Assembly: GCF_041053105.1 (NCBI RefSeq)
Contig: NZ_CP163444.1
Coordinates: forward strand, 2,294,001 to 2,358,000
Length of the DNA stretch: 64,000 nt
Direction of reading: 5' to 3'
Origin: Streptomyces sp. R44
GTDB taxonomy: Bacteria; Actinomycetota; Actinomycetes; Streptomycetales; Streptomycetaceae
Shown: positions 1-7,895 of the stretch, in pieces
How the letters are laid out: every line of letters starts with the position of its first letter
How positions within the stretch are numbered: position 1 is the stretch's first letter
Translations under genes and position numbers: made by a program
The notes under the pieces: generated by a model
Seen by the model: only the letters and a program-made list of their open reading frames with translations
The model's database searches: none
What the model was told of the DNA's origin: nothing

Positions 1-1
1 G

Positions 2-1786
2 GAGCGCTCGGCCGCCGCCGGGGCCGGAGTGGCCGTCGCCGGAGTCGCCGCCGTTCCCGCCGAGGCCGCCGCCGAGCCCCTCGGCAACGGCCGGCCGCGT
101 CCGCAGAAGCGGTACTCGTTCACCGTGATGGGCACCACCGACCTGCACGGCAACGTCTTCAACTGGGACTACTTCACGGACAAGGAGTTCGACGACAAGG
201 CGCACAACGACGTCGGCCTCGCCAAGATCTCCACCCTGGTCGACCAGGTGCGCGCGGAGAAGGGCGAGGAGAACACGCTCCTCATCGACGCCGGCGACAC
301 CATCCAGGGCACCCAGCTGTCCTACTACTACGCCAAGGTCGACCCGATCACGCAGACCGGCGGCCCCGTCCACCCCATGGCCCAGGCCATGAACGCCATC
401 GGCTACGACGCCGCCGCGCTCGGCAACCACGAGTTCAACTACGGCATCCCGGTGCTCCGGAAGTTCGAGGAGCAGTGCGACTTCCCGCTGCTCGGCGCCA
501 ACGCGCTCGACGCCAAGACCCTGCGCCCGGCCTTCGCGCCGTACAGCATGCACTGTCTGCGCACCCCGCACGGCAGGGACGTCAAGGTCGCGGTCCTGGG
601 CCTGACCAACCCGGGCATCGCCATCTGGGACAAGGCGAACGTCACCGGCAAGATGGTCTTCCCCGGCCTGGAGGAGCAGGCGGCGAAGTGGGTGCCGAAG
701 CTGCGCTCCATGGGCGCCGACGTCGTGGTCGTCTCGGCGCACTCCGGCTCCTCCGGCACCTCCTCGTACGGTGACCAGCTCCCGTACATCGAGAACGCCG
801 CCGGGCTCGTCGCCGAGCAGGTCCCGGGCATCGACGCGATCCTCGTCGGCCACGCGCACACCGAGATCCCCGAGTACCGGGTGAAGAACAAGGAGACCGG
901 CAAGGACGTCGTCCTCTCCGAGCCGCTGAAGTGGGGCCAGCGCCTCACCCTCTTCTCCTTCGACCTGGTGTGGGAGAAGGGCCGCTGGGTCGTCGAGAAG
1001 GCCGGCGCGCAGGTCCTCAACTCCAACACGGTCGCCGAGGACCCGGAGATCACCGGGCTGCTCGCGGACGAGCACAAGAAGGTCGTCGCGTACGTCAACC
1101 AGGTCATCGGCACCTCCACGGCGGCCATGACCACGGCCGACGCGCCGTGGAAGGACGAGCCGATCATCGACCTGATCAACGTCGTCCAGGCCGAGACGGT
1201 GAAGGCGGCGCTCGCGGGCGGCGCGTACGCCGGTCTTCCGGTGCTCTCGCAGGCCTCCTGCTTCTCCCGCACGGCCCGGATCCCGGCCGGCGAGATCAGC
1301 ATCAAGGACGCCGCCGGCCTCTACCCCTTCGAGAACACCCTGGAGGCCCGACTGATGACGGGCGCCCAGCTGAAGGACTACCTGGAGTACTCGGCGAAGT
1401 ACTACGTCCAGACCCCGGCGGGCGCGCCCGTCGACACCGCGAAGCTCACCAACGCGGACGCCACCCCCGACTACAACTACGACGCCGTGTCGGGCCTGAC
1501 GTACGACATCGACATCGCCAAGCCCGTCGGGCAGCGGATCAGCGGCCTGTCCTTCCAGGGCAAGCCGCTCGACCCGGCCGCGCAGTTCGTCCTCGCGGTC
1601 AACAACTACCGCGCCTCCGGCGGCGGCGCCTTCCCGCACGTCGCCAAGGCCCAGCAGCTGTGGGCGAACTCGGACGAGATCCGCAACACGATCATCCAGT
1701 GGGTGAAGGCCAAGGGCACGGTCGACCCGGGCACCTTCGCATCGGTGGGCTGGAAGCTGACCCGGGACGGCGTTCCGGTCTTCTAG
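2..1786 (+). CDS. Tat-exported 5'-nucleotidase / cyclic-nucleotide phosphodiesterase family protein (5' end missing)
   Basis: Calcineurin-like metallophosphoesterase with a C-terminal 5'-nucleotidase domain; family members hydrolyse extracellular nucleotides or 2',3'-cyclic nucleotides to release phosphate and nucleosides. The frame is open at the window edge and reads ERSAAAGAGVAVAGVAAVPAEA, cut here to its key feature: the hydrophobic core and Ala-rich cleavage region of a Tat signal, so the true start with the twin arginines lies just upstream and the in-frame GTG at 29 is not the start. Dinuclear-metal motifs run in order: DLHGN, DAGDTIQG, LGNHEFNYG, SAHSGSSG and GHAHTE. The C-terminal domain ends with NNYRASGGGAFP, typical of the substrate-binding half. 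The stop lies 3 bp from the convergent monooxygenase stop. Natural substrate cannot be told from sequence. Confidence 0.93.
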   Translation, partial: ERSAAAGAGVAVAGVAAVPAEAAAEPLGNGRPRPQKRYSFTVMGTTDLHGNVFNWDYFTDKEFDDKAHNDVGLAKISTLVDQVRAEKGEENTLLIDAGDTIQGTQLSYYYAKVDPITQTGGPVHPMAQAMNAIGYDAAALGNHEFNYGIPVLRKFEEQCDFPLLGANALDAKTLRPAFAPYSMHCLRTPHGRDVKVAVLGLTNPGIAIWDKANVTGKMVFPGLEEQAAKWVPKLRSMGADVVVVSAHSGSSGTSSYGDQLPYIENAAGLVAEQVPGIDAILVGHAHTEIPEYRVKNKETGKDVVLSEPLKWGQRLTLFSFDLVWEKGRWVVEKAGAQVLNSNTVAEDPEITGLLADEHKKVVAYVNQVIGTSTAAMTTADAPWKDEPIIDLINVVQAETVKAALAGGAYAGLPVLSQASCFSRTARIPAGEISIKDAAGLYPFENTLEARLMTGAQLKDYLEYSAKYYVQTPAGAPVDTAKLTNADATPDYNYDAVSGLTYDIDIAKPVGQRISGLSFQGKPLDPAAQFVLAVNNYRASGGGAFPHVAKAQQLWANSDEIRNTIIQWVKAKGTVDPGTFASVGWKLTRDGVPVF

Positions 1787-1789
1787 TCG

Positions 1790-3205
1790 TCACACGTTCT
1801 GAGCGAGAGGCGTCAGCTTCCGGTCCTGGGCCGGGATGCTCGGCGCCTCTCGCGTCTCCAGGCCGAAGGTGGTGAAGGCCGTGCGGCGCGGCAGCGGGTA
1901 CGGCTCCTTGCCGGTGACCGAGTTGAGGATGGTCGCGCTGCGCCAGGCCGCGAGGCCCAGGTCGGGGGCGCCGACACCATGGGTGTGCCGCTCGGCGTTC
2001 TGGACGTACACGGAGCCGGTGACGGACGGGTCGAGGACCAGCCGGTACCGCTCGTCGACCCGCGCGCGGCCGGCGGCGTCATGCCGCAGATACGGGTCGA
2101 GTCCGGCGAGCATCCGGTCCACCGGGCGCTCCCGGTAGCCGGTCGCGAGGACGACGGCGTCGGTGGTGAGCCGGGAGCGGCTGCCCTCCTGGACGTGCTC
2201 CAGGTGCAGTTCGACCTGGGTGGTGGCGACCCGGCCCGCGGTGCGGACCCGGACGCCGGGGGTGAGGACGGCGTCGGGCCAGCCGCCGTGCAGGGTGCGG
2301 CGGTAGAGCTCGTCGTGGATGGCGGCGATGGTGTCCGCGTCGATGCCCTTGTGCAACTGCCACTGGCGGGGCACGAGTTCGCCGCGCACCGGCTCGGGCA
2401 GGGCGTGGAAGTAGCGGGTGTAGTCGGGGGTGAAGTGCTCCAGGCCGAGCTTCGAGTACTCCATGGGCGCGAAGGCCTCGGTGCGGGCGAGCCAGTGGAT
2501 GCGCTCGGCTCCGGCGGGACGGGCGCGGAGCAGGTCGAGGAAGACCTCGGCGCCGGACTGGCCGGAACCGATGACGGTGACGTGACCGGCGCGCAGCAGC
2601 GTCTCGCGGTGGGTGAGGTAGTCGGCGGAGTGGATCACCGGGATGCCGGGGGCGTCGGCGAGCGGACGGAGCGGCTCGGGGACGTACGGCTCGGTGCCGA
2701 CGCCCAGGACCACGTTCCGGGTGTAGGCGCGGCCCAGGGCCTCGGCCTCGCCCGCCGGGTCGATCTGGGTGAAGTCGACCTCGAAGAGGCGCCGCTCGGG
2801 GTTCCAGCGGACGGAGTCGACCTGGTGGCCGAAGTGCAGGCCGGGGAGCCGCTCGCTGACCCAGCGGCAGTAGGCGTCGTACTCGGCGCGCTGGATGTGG
2901 AACCTCTCGGCGAAGTAGAAGGGGAAGAGGCGCTCGCGGCTCTTCAGGTAGTTGAGGAAGGTCCAGGGGCTCGCGGGGTCGGCGAGGGTCACCAGGTCGG
3001 CCAGGAACGGGACCTGGAGGGTGGCGCCGTCGAGGAGCAGCCCCGGGTGCCAGTGGAAGGCCGGCCGCTGCTCGTAGAAGGCGGCGGCGAGGCCGCCGGG
3101 GACGCCGTGCGCGAGGGCGGCGAGCGAGAGGTTGAAGGGGCCGATGCCGACGCCCACCAGGTCGTGGGGCTGGTCGAGGTCCTGCTCGGGGGTGCTGCCG
3201 GTCAT
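1790..3205 (-). CDS. L-lysine/ornithine N-monooxygenase family (siderophore precursor hydroxylase)
   Basis: Flavin-dependent, NADPH-using N-hydroxylase of the IucD/PvdA/DesB family, 471 aa. It would hydroxylate the terminal amine of a diamine or of lysine/ornithine to make the hydroxylamine used in hydroxamate siderophores. The N-terminal FAD site is seen as LVGVGIGPFNLSLAAL, the NADPH-binding Rossmann motif as VTVIGSGQSGAEVFLDLL, and the family motif ATGYRERP sits near the C-terminus. The ATG at 3205 is chosen because the protein then starts just before the FAD motif and overlaps the upstream decarboxylase stop by 4 nt (ATGA), implying translational coupling. The pair resembles desA-desB of desferrioxamine biosynthesis, but no acyltransferase (desC) or NIS synthetase (desD) follows; the next gene is convergent. 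Confidence 0.9.
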   Translation of the reverse strand: MTGSTPEQDLDQPHDLVGVGIGPFNLSLAALAHGVPGGLAAAFYEQRPAFHWHPGLLLDGATLQVPFLADLVTLADPASPWTFLNYLKSRERLFPFYFAERFHIQRAEYDAYCRWVSERLPGLHFGHQVDSVRWNPERRLFEVDFTQIDPAGEAEALGRAYTRNVVLGVGTEPYVPEPLRPLADAPGIPVIHSADYLTHRETLLRAGHVTVIGSGQSGAEVFLDLLRARPAGAERIHWLARTEAFAPMEYSKLGLEHFTPDYTRYFHALPEPVRGELVPRQWQLHKGIDADTIAAIHDELYRRTLHGGWPDAVLTPGVRVRTAGRVATTQVELHLEHVQEGSRSRLTTDAVVLATGYRERPVDRMLAGLDPYLRHDAAGRARVDERYRLVLDPSVTGSVYVQNAERHTHGVGAPDLGLAAWRSATILNSVTGKEPYPLPRRTAFTTFGLETREAPSIPAQDRKLTPLAQNV

Positions 3206-4578
3206 CGGTGCGTGCTGCCTTCCACGAGGGTGAGGATCCGGGCGAGGTCGCCGGAGGTGGTGCGGGGGTTGAGCAGGGTGGCCTTGAGCCAGAGACGGCC
3301 GTCGGCCCGCGCCCGGCCGAGGACGGCGCGGCCCTCGGCGAGGAGGGTGCGGCGGATCGCGGCGACGGTCGTGTCGTCGGCGCCGGTGGGCCGGAAGAGG
3401 ACGGTGGTGAGGGTGGGGCGTTCCCTGAGGTCGAGGCCGGGGGCCTTCTCCACCAGATCGGCGAGCTCCTGGGCGAGGTCCATGCACGTGTCGACGAGCC
3501 CGCCGAGGCCGGTGCGGCCGAGGGCCCGGAGCGTCACCGCGGTCTTGAGGACGTCGGGGCGGCGGGTGGTGCGCAGGGAACGGCCGAGGAGGTCGGGGAG
3601 ACCGGCCTCGGTGTCGTCGTCGGCGTTGAGGTAGTCCGCGGTGTGGCCGAGGACGGCGAGGTCGGCGGTGTCGCGTACGGCGAGGAGTCCCGCGGCGGCC
3701 GGCTGCCAGCCGAGTTTGTGCAGGTCGACGGTGACGGTACGGGCCCGGTCGAGGCCGTCGAGGAGACGGCGGTGGGTACGGCTGAAAAGGACGGGCCCGC
3801 CGTACGCGGCGTCGACGTGCAGCTCGGCGCGGGAGGTCGCGTGCCCGCAGACGTCGGCGATCGCGGGGAGCGGGTCGATCAGGCCCTCGTCGGTGGTCCC
3901 GGCGGTGGCGGCGACGAGAACGGGCCCCGTCTCCCGGTCCAGGGCCTCGGCGAGGGCCGCCGGATCCATGACCCCTGTCGGGGTGGGCACGGTGACCGGC
4001 TCTGCCATGCCGAGGAGCCAGGCGGCGCGACGGAAGGAGTGGTGGGCGTTGGCGCCGACGACGATCCGCAGTCCGGCTCCGTGCCGCTCCCGGGCGAGGA
4101 GCAGCGCGAGCTGGTTGGACTCCGTGCCGCCGGTGGTGACCAGCGCGTCGGGGGCTTCCGCTTCGGGGAAGACCTCGGCGGCCAGGGCTGCCGTGACCTC
4201 GGCCTCCAGGGCGGAGGCCGCGGGGGCCTGGTCCCAGGAGTCCATGGACGGATTCAGCGCCGAGGCGGCGAGATCGGCGGCCGCGGCGAGTGCGAGGGGC
4301 GGGGTGTGGAGGTGGGCGGCGCAGAGGGGGTGAGCGGGGTCGGCGGCGCCCTCGGCGAGGGCCTGCACGAGGGTACGGAGGGCTTCGTCGGGTCCGGTGC
4401 CGGTGTCGGGGAGTACGGCTCCGAGCGCCGCGATCCGCCGGGCCACGGCCTCCGGTCCTCCCGCCGGCAGGGGGCCGCCCCTGACCTGCGCGCCCTCGCG
4501 GAGGGCGTCGAGGACCGTGCCGAGGAGGCGGCTGAGGGCGGTGGGGTCGGAGGCGAGGGGCGGGGGTGCGGCACGCAT
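3202..4578 (-). CDS. PLP-dependent group II decarboxylase (lysine/ornithine/diaminobutyrate type)
   Basis: 458-aa pyridoxal-phosphate amino-acid decarboxylase. Visible landmarks are TTGGTESNQLALLLAR (phosphate binding), ANAHHSFRRAAWLLG (the His that stacks on PLP), HVDAAYGGPVLFS (Asp to the pyridine N) and TVDLHKLGWQP, whose Lys forms the Schiff base. Coupled by a 4-nt overlap to the N-hydroxylase downstream, so the likely role is making the diamine (for example cadaverine from lysine) that is then N-hydroxylated. It is divergent from the DesA sequence I remember, with a shorter N-terminus, so the exact substrate is uncertain. The ATG at 4578 gives a normal family start; the frame stays open upstream only because it runs into the GC-rich palindromic repeat. 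No clear iron box is visible in its leader. Confidence 0.88.
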   Translation of the reverse strand: MRAAPPPLASDPTALSRLLGTVLDALREGAQVRGGPLPAGGPEAVARRIAALGAVLPDTGTGPDEALRTLVQALAEGAADPAHPLCAAHLHTPPLALAAAADLAASALNPSMDSWDQAPAASALEAEVTAALAAEVFPEAEAPDALVTTGGTESNQLALLLARERHGAGLRIVVGANAHHSFRRAAWLLGMAEPVTVPTPTGVMDPAALAEALDRETGPVLVAATAGTTDEGLIDPLPAIADVCGHATSRAELHVDAAYGGPVLFSRTHRRLLDGLDRARTVTVDLHKLGWQPAAAGLLAVRDTADLAVLGHTADYLNADDDTEAGLPDLLGRSLRTTRRPDVLKTAVTLRALGRTGLGGLVDTCMDLAQELADLVEKAPGLDLRERPTLTTVLFRPTGADDTTVAAIRRTLLAEGRAVLGRARADGRLWLKATLLNPRTTSGDLARILTLVEGSTHR

Positions 4579-4671
4579 GGACGACAGGGTGGCGGGCCTT
4601 GCGGGGCGCTGTCCGGGGAGTCCCCCGATGTGACCCGAACGAGGGACACGCGACGCGTCCGCGCCCCGGCG

Positions 4672-4939
4672 CCGTGTGGGCAATCGTCCCGCAGGGCGGG
4701 ACGGGTGGGCACACGGGACGGCGCCCTTCAGCGGCGCCTCTGCGTTCCGAGCCTGGACCCGCACCACCGGATCGGTGCACGGGGTGCGGGTCCAGGCGCG
4801 GAAGCCTCTGGCGCCGGCAGGGGCGCCGTCCGTTGTGCCCACCCGTTCCGCCCCTCGCGGAACGCCTGCCCACAACGGGGACGGCGCCGCTCCGTTGCGG
4901 GTGGGCACCGCCCCTTGCGGAACGCCTGCCCACAACGGG
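4672..4939. repeat. Composite palindromic repeat, copy A (three hairpins plus a partial fourth)
   Basis: The 367-bp gap between the decarboxylase and the multicopper oxidase is mostly repeat. Reading left to right: a hairpin at 4672-4716 with inner stem CGTCCCG/CGGGACG; a long imperfect inverted repeat at 4718-4829 whose outer arms are ACGGCGCCC/GGGCGCCGT and inner arms GGACCCGCAC/GTGCGGGTCC; a hairpin at 4830-4878 with outer arms CCGTTGTG/CACAACGG; and a partial copy of that hairpin at 4892-4939. The first three parts recur in inverted order and orientation at 48804-49001. Short forms lie inside coding sequence at 37737 and 40533. No ORF with a plausible product is seen here. Confidence 0.9.
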
Positions 4940-4945
4940 GGTGGT

Positions 4946-6529
4946 TCAGGTGACCTGGAGGTTTGCCATCATGCCCATGTCCTCGTGTTCCGCGTTGTGG
5001 CAGTGGAAGAGGTACCGGCCCCGGTAGCCCTCCCACCGCGTGATGATCTCCGCCGATTCGCCCGGCCGGAGGGACACCGTGTCCTTCAGGCCCCCGTCGT
5101 GCGGCAGCGGCGCCTCGCCGCCCCGGGAGAGGATGCGGAAGCCCGTCAGGTGGAGGTGGACGGGGTGGTGGACGTCCGCGACCAGGCGCCAGATCTCCAC
5201 GTCGCCGAGGCGGACCGTGACATCGCTGCGAGCGGGGTCGAAGGGGAGGCCTCCGATCAGCCAGCCGTGGCCGCCGTCCTCGCCCATGCGGCCCGCGCGG
5301 AAGGAGAAGTCGCGGACCCGGACCGCCTCCGACCGCCGCCACCTCGGGAGGTCCGGCGAGAGGACGGGCGGGACGCGACTGTCGTCCGCCGCCTTGCGGG
5401 TCACCCTGAAGGCCATCACGTCACGGGTGCGGCCGGAGCCCAGGCGGTTGACGAGCTTCACCAGGGTCCCGACCGGGACTCGGGCGAAGTCGACGACCAG
5501 GTCGTAGCGTTCGGCCGGGGCGACCGGCAGCGTGAAGTGCTTCACGGGTGCCGCCAGCAGGCCCTGGTCCGACCCGATCTGGGCGAACTCGAGCATGCGC
5601 CCGTCGCCCTCGTCGACGAACGCCAGCTCGTAGTGCCGGGCGTTCGACGCGTTCAGGAGGCGCAGCCGGTAGCGGGCCGCGTCGACCTCGTGCACGGGCC
5701 AGGGCGCGCCGTTGACGAGGACCACGTCGCCGAGGACCCCGGCCACGTAGGGCTCGCGGACGCCCGGGCGGCCCCGCAGCGTGGGGTCGAGGGACGGGTA
5801 GTCGAGGCTGCCGTCGGCGGCGAAGGAACGGTCCGCGATCATCAGGGGCAGTTCGCGCGGCCCCGACGGCAGTCCGAGGGCCTCCTCGGCGTCGTCGCGC
5901 ACGATGTGCAGTCCGGCGAGGCCCCGCCAGATCGCCGGGGCGGTGAAGTCCATCCGGTGGTCGTGGTACCAGAGCAGCGTCGGCCGCTGGTCCATCGGGA
6001 AGGTGTAGTCCCGGGTGAGTTCGGTCGTCACCGCCCGCGGGTCGTGCATCCCCCCGTGGTGGCCGCCGGCATGGCCGCTCCAGCCCTCGGGCAGCACCAG
6101 GTCCGTCGGGTAGCCGTCCGAGGCCGCGGGCGTGCGTCCGCCGTGCAGGTGCACGACCGTCGGCACGGGCAGTTCGTTGCGGTGCGAGACCGTGACCGGG
6201 CGGCCCCGCCGCGACTCGATCGTGGGCCCCGGGAACGTACCGCCGTACGTCCACAGCCGTGTCCGTACGCCGGGCAGGATCTCCGCCGTCACCTCACGCT
6301 GGACGATCTCGTAGCGGTCCGCACCGCCGGACGTGGCGACCGGCTTCACCACCGACGGCAGCGGCAGCGGCACCCGGAACGGCGGCGGCAGCGGTACCCC
6401 GCTGCGGAGTTCCGCCCCGGTGGCCGCCGGGCGGCGGGACAGGCCGGCGGCCGCCGTGAGACCGCCGGCCGCCATCAGTCCGAGCGCCCCGCCGACAGCG
6501 AGGACCCGGCGCCTGGTCGGCTCAGGCAT
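4946..6529 (-). CDS. Multicopper oxidase, Tat-exported
   Basis: 527-aa three-cupredoxin multicopper oxidase of the CotA/SpoA/bilirubin-oxidase-like group, oxidising phenolics or metal ions and reducing O2 to water outside the membrane. The N-terminus TRRRVLAVGGALGLMAAGG is a Tat signal, as expected for a folded cofactor protein. Four copper motifs are present: VVHLHGG, WYHDHRMDF, HPVHLHLTGF and LFHCHNAEHEDMGMM. The last supplies the type 1 Cys, His and axial Met ligands. All type 1, 2 and 3 His ligands appear intact, so it should be active. The start ATG overlaps the stop of the upstream membrane protein by 8 bp, so the two are co-transcribed. Substrate unknown. Confidence 0.95.
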   Translation of the reverse strand: MPEPTRRRVLAVGGALGLMAAGGLTAAAGLSRRPAATGAELRSGVPLPPPFRVPLPLPSVVKPVATSGGADRYEIVQREVTAEILPGVRTRLWTYGGTFPGPTIESRRGRPVTVSHRNELPVPTVVHLHGGRTPAASDGYPTDLVLPEGWSGHAGGHHGGMHDPRAVTTELTRDYTFPMDQRPTLLWYHDHRMDFTAPAIWRGLAGLHIVRDDAEEALGLPSGPRELPLMIADRSFAADGSLDYPSLDPTLRGRPGVREPYVAGVLGDVVLVNGAPWPVHEVDAARYRLRLLNASNARHYELAFVDEGDGRMLEFAQIGSDQGLLAAPVKHFTLPVAPAERYDLVVDFARVPVGTLVKLVNRLGSGRTRDVMAFRVTRKAADDSRVPPVLSPDLPRWRRSEAVRVRDFSFRAGRMGEDGGHGWLIGGLPFDPARSDVTVRLGDVEIWRLVADVHHPVHLHLTGFRILSRGGEAPLPHDGGLKDTVSLRPGESAEIITRWEGYRGRYLFHCHNAEHEDMGMMANLQVT

Positions 6530-6899
6530 CGACGGCCTCCCGGCGCTCCAGCGGCCGCAGCCACACCGCCGTGAACAGCACGACGACGGCCGCGACGGTG
6601 AACACGCCCAGGGGGATGTGGAGCCACAGCGCCCCGGCGGCCCCGGCGAAGTACTGCACCGTCTCGGCGACCGCGAGCCCCAGCGTGACGAAGAACGGCC
6701 AGGAGCGGCGCAGCCGCGCCCAGACCACGATCGCGACGACGAGCTGGACGAGGCAGAGCGAGGTGACGACGTCGGCGCCCGTCCCGTGCATGCCGAGACC
6801 GTCGAAGTCGCCGCTCAGATAGACGCCGGCGAACACCGGCTGGCCGAAGACCGCCACCACGTGCGCCGTGACGGCGGCTCTCCACACACCCCTCAACAT
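6522..6899 (-). CDS. Small integral membrane protein, function unknown
   Basis: About 125 aa with four predicted hydrophobic helices (roughly residues 8-28, 40-62, 70-90 and 92-113) and charged ends, ending PLERREAVDA. I recognise no enzymatic motif. The ATG at 6899 is preferred because GGGGGAGAG stands a normal distance before it; an in-frame ATG at 6938 adds 13 residues without a ribosome site. It overlaps the multicopper oxidase gene by 8 bp and is divergent from a LysR regulator, so the three probably form one regulated unit. It could be a membrane partner of the oxidase, but that is inference from position only. Confidence 0.75.
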   Translation of the reverse strand: MLRGVWRAAVTAHVVAVFGQPVFAGVYLSGDFDGLGMHGTGADVVTSLCLVQLVVAIVVWARLRRSWPFFVTLGLAVAETVQYFAGAAGALWLHIPLGVFTVAAVVVLFTAVWLRPLERREAVDA

Positions 6900-6975
6900 G
6901 ACGCGCTCTCCCCCTGGTTGTCGGCGCGGAACGGTCATGACGCTATGGCCGGGGCGATAATCTGTCCAAGATCAG

Positions 6976-6991
6976 TATCGCTATCGGGATA
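6976..6991. promoter_or_regulatory. Possible LysR operator between divergent genes
   Basis: TATCGCTATCGGGATA is a dyad (TATC-N8-GATA) containing a T-N11-A core, the loose consensus for LysR-type regulators. It lies in the short gap between the lysR start and the membrane protein/oxidase operon. GATC and GATA steps repeat nearby, so the exact boundaries are uncertain. Confidence 0.35.
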
Positions 6992-7007
6992 TGACCCTGG
7001 GGGCATG

Positions 7008-7895
7008 ATGGATCTCCACGCGCTCCGCCAGTTCGTCGTCGTGGCCCGCCTGGAGCACCTCAGCCGCGCGGCCGAGGAACTCCGTGTGGCCCAGCCCTCG
7101 TTGAGCCGCACCGTGGCCCGGCTGGAGAGCGAGCTGGGCACTCCGCTGTTCGACCGGGTCGGCCGGCTCCGGCTGAACGACGCGGGGAGGGTCTTCCTTC
7201 GGCACGTCGAGCGGTCCCTCGGGGAGCTGGACGCGGGCCGCCGGGCCGTCGCCGCGATCTCGGGCGGGGAGTTCGGCACCGTACGGGTGGCCTCGGAGAC
7301 GTTCCTGACCCTGACCGGGCCGCTGGGGGCGTTCAAGCGGGCCCATCCCGGAGTCGAGGTCGAGCTCCATCAGATGGCCGCCGAGGAGATGGCCCGCAGT
7401 CTGCGCAGCCAGGAGGTGGACCTCTGCGTCGCCTCGCAGCCGTTCCCGCAGGAGGGCCTGGAGGCGGTCCGGCTGCTCGACGAGGCGGTGTGGGTGGTCG
7501 CGCCGCTCGACCACCCGCTGGCGGGCCGGGACTCGGTGACCGTCGGCGAGCTCGCCGACGAGCCCTTCGTGACCACACGCACGGGCCACTGGCAGCGCAG
7601 GCTCCTCGACCGGCTCTTCACCGGGAACGGCCAGGCGCCCCCGCGGATCGTCTGCGAGGGCGACGAGCCCAGCGCCACCGCGATCCTGGTGGCGGCAGGG
7701 CTCGGCATCGGCCTCATCCCGGACATGGCCCGGCGCAGCGCGACCCGCGCCCCCGTCGCCTGGATCGCCGTGGACAGCCCCGACTGCCGGCGTACCCTCA
7801 CCCTGCTCCGGTACGCCGACGGCCGTCCGGCCGGCGCCGCGCGCCTGATGCACGCGGCGCTGACCGGCTGGGACTGGTCGGGAGGACCGGTCTAG
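7008..7895 (+). CDS. LysR family transcriptional regulator
   Basis: 295-aa regulator with the N-terminal winged helix-turn-helix MDLHALRQFVVVARLEHLSR followed by the usual AAEELRVAQPSLSRTVARLE recognition region, then a periplasmic-binding-protein-like effector domain (about residues 90-290). Two ATG codons are adjacent (7005 and 7008); the second is chosen because GGGGG then has workable spacing and the protein begins with the classical MDL. Divergent from the membrane protein/multicopper oxidase operon and therefore the likely regulator of it. Its stop shares CTAG with the convergent aminopeptidase gene, a 4-bp tail-to-tail overlap. Effector unknown. Confidence 0.92.
   Translation: MDLHALRQFVVVARLEHLSRAAEELRVAQPSLSRTVARLESELGTPLFDRVGRLRLNDAGRVFLRHVERSLGELDAGRRAVAAISGGEFGTVRVASETFLTLTGPLGAFKRAHPGVEVELHQMAAEEMARSLRSQEVDLCVASQPFPQEGLEAVRLLDEAVWVVAPLDHPLAGRDSVTVGELADEPFVTTRTGHWQRRLLDRLFTGNGQAPPRIVCEGDEPSATAILVAAGLGIGLIPDMARRSATRAPVAWIAVDSPDCRRTLTLLRYADGRPAGAARLMHAALTGWDWSGGPV

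Noticed and set aside
4579..4935. Long open frames across the palindromic repeat upstream of the decarboxylase
   Set aside because: They arise from high GC and repeat sequence, have no family similarity or ribosome sites, and exist on both strands.
6897..6938. Longer start for the small membrane protein at 6938
   Set aside because: No ribosome site there, while GGGGGAGAG stands before the ATG at 6899.
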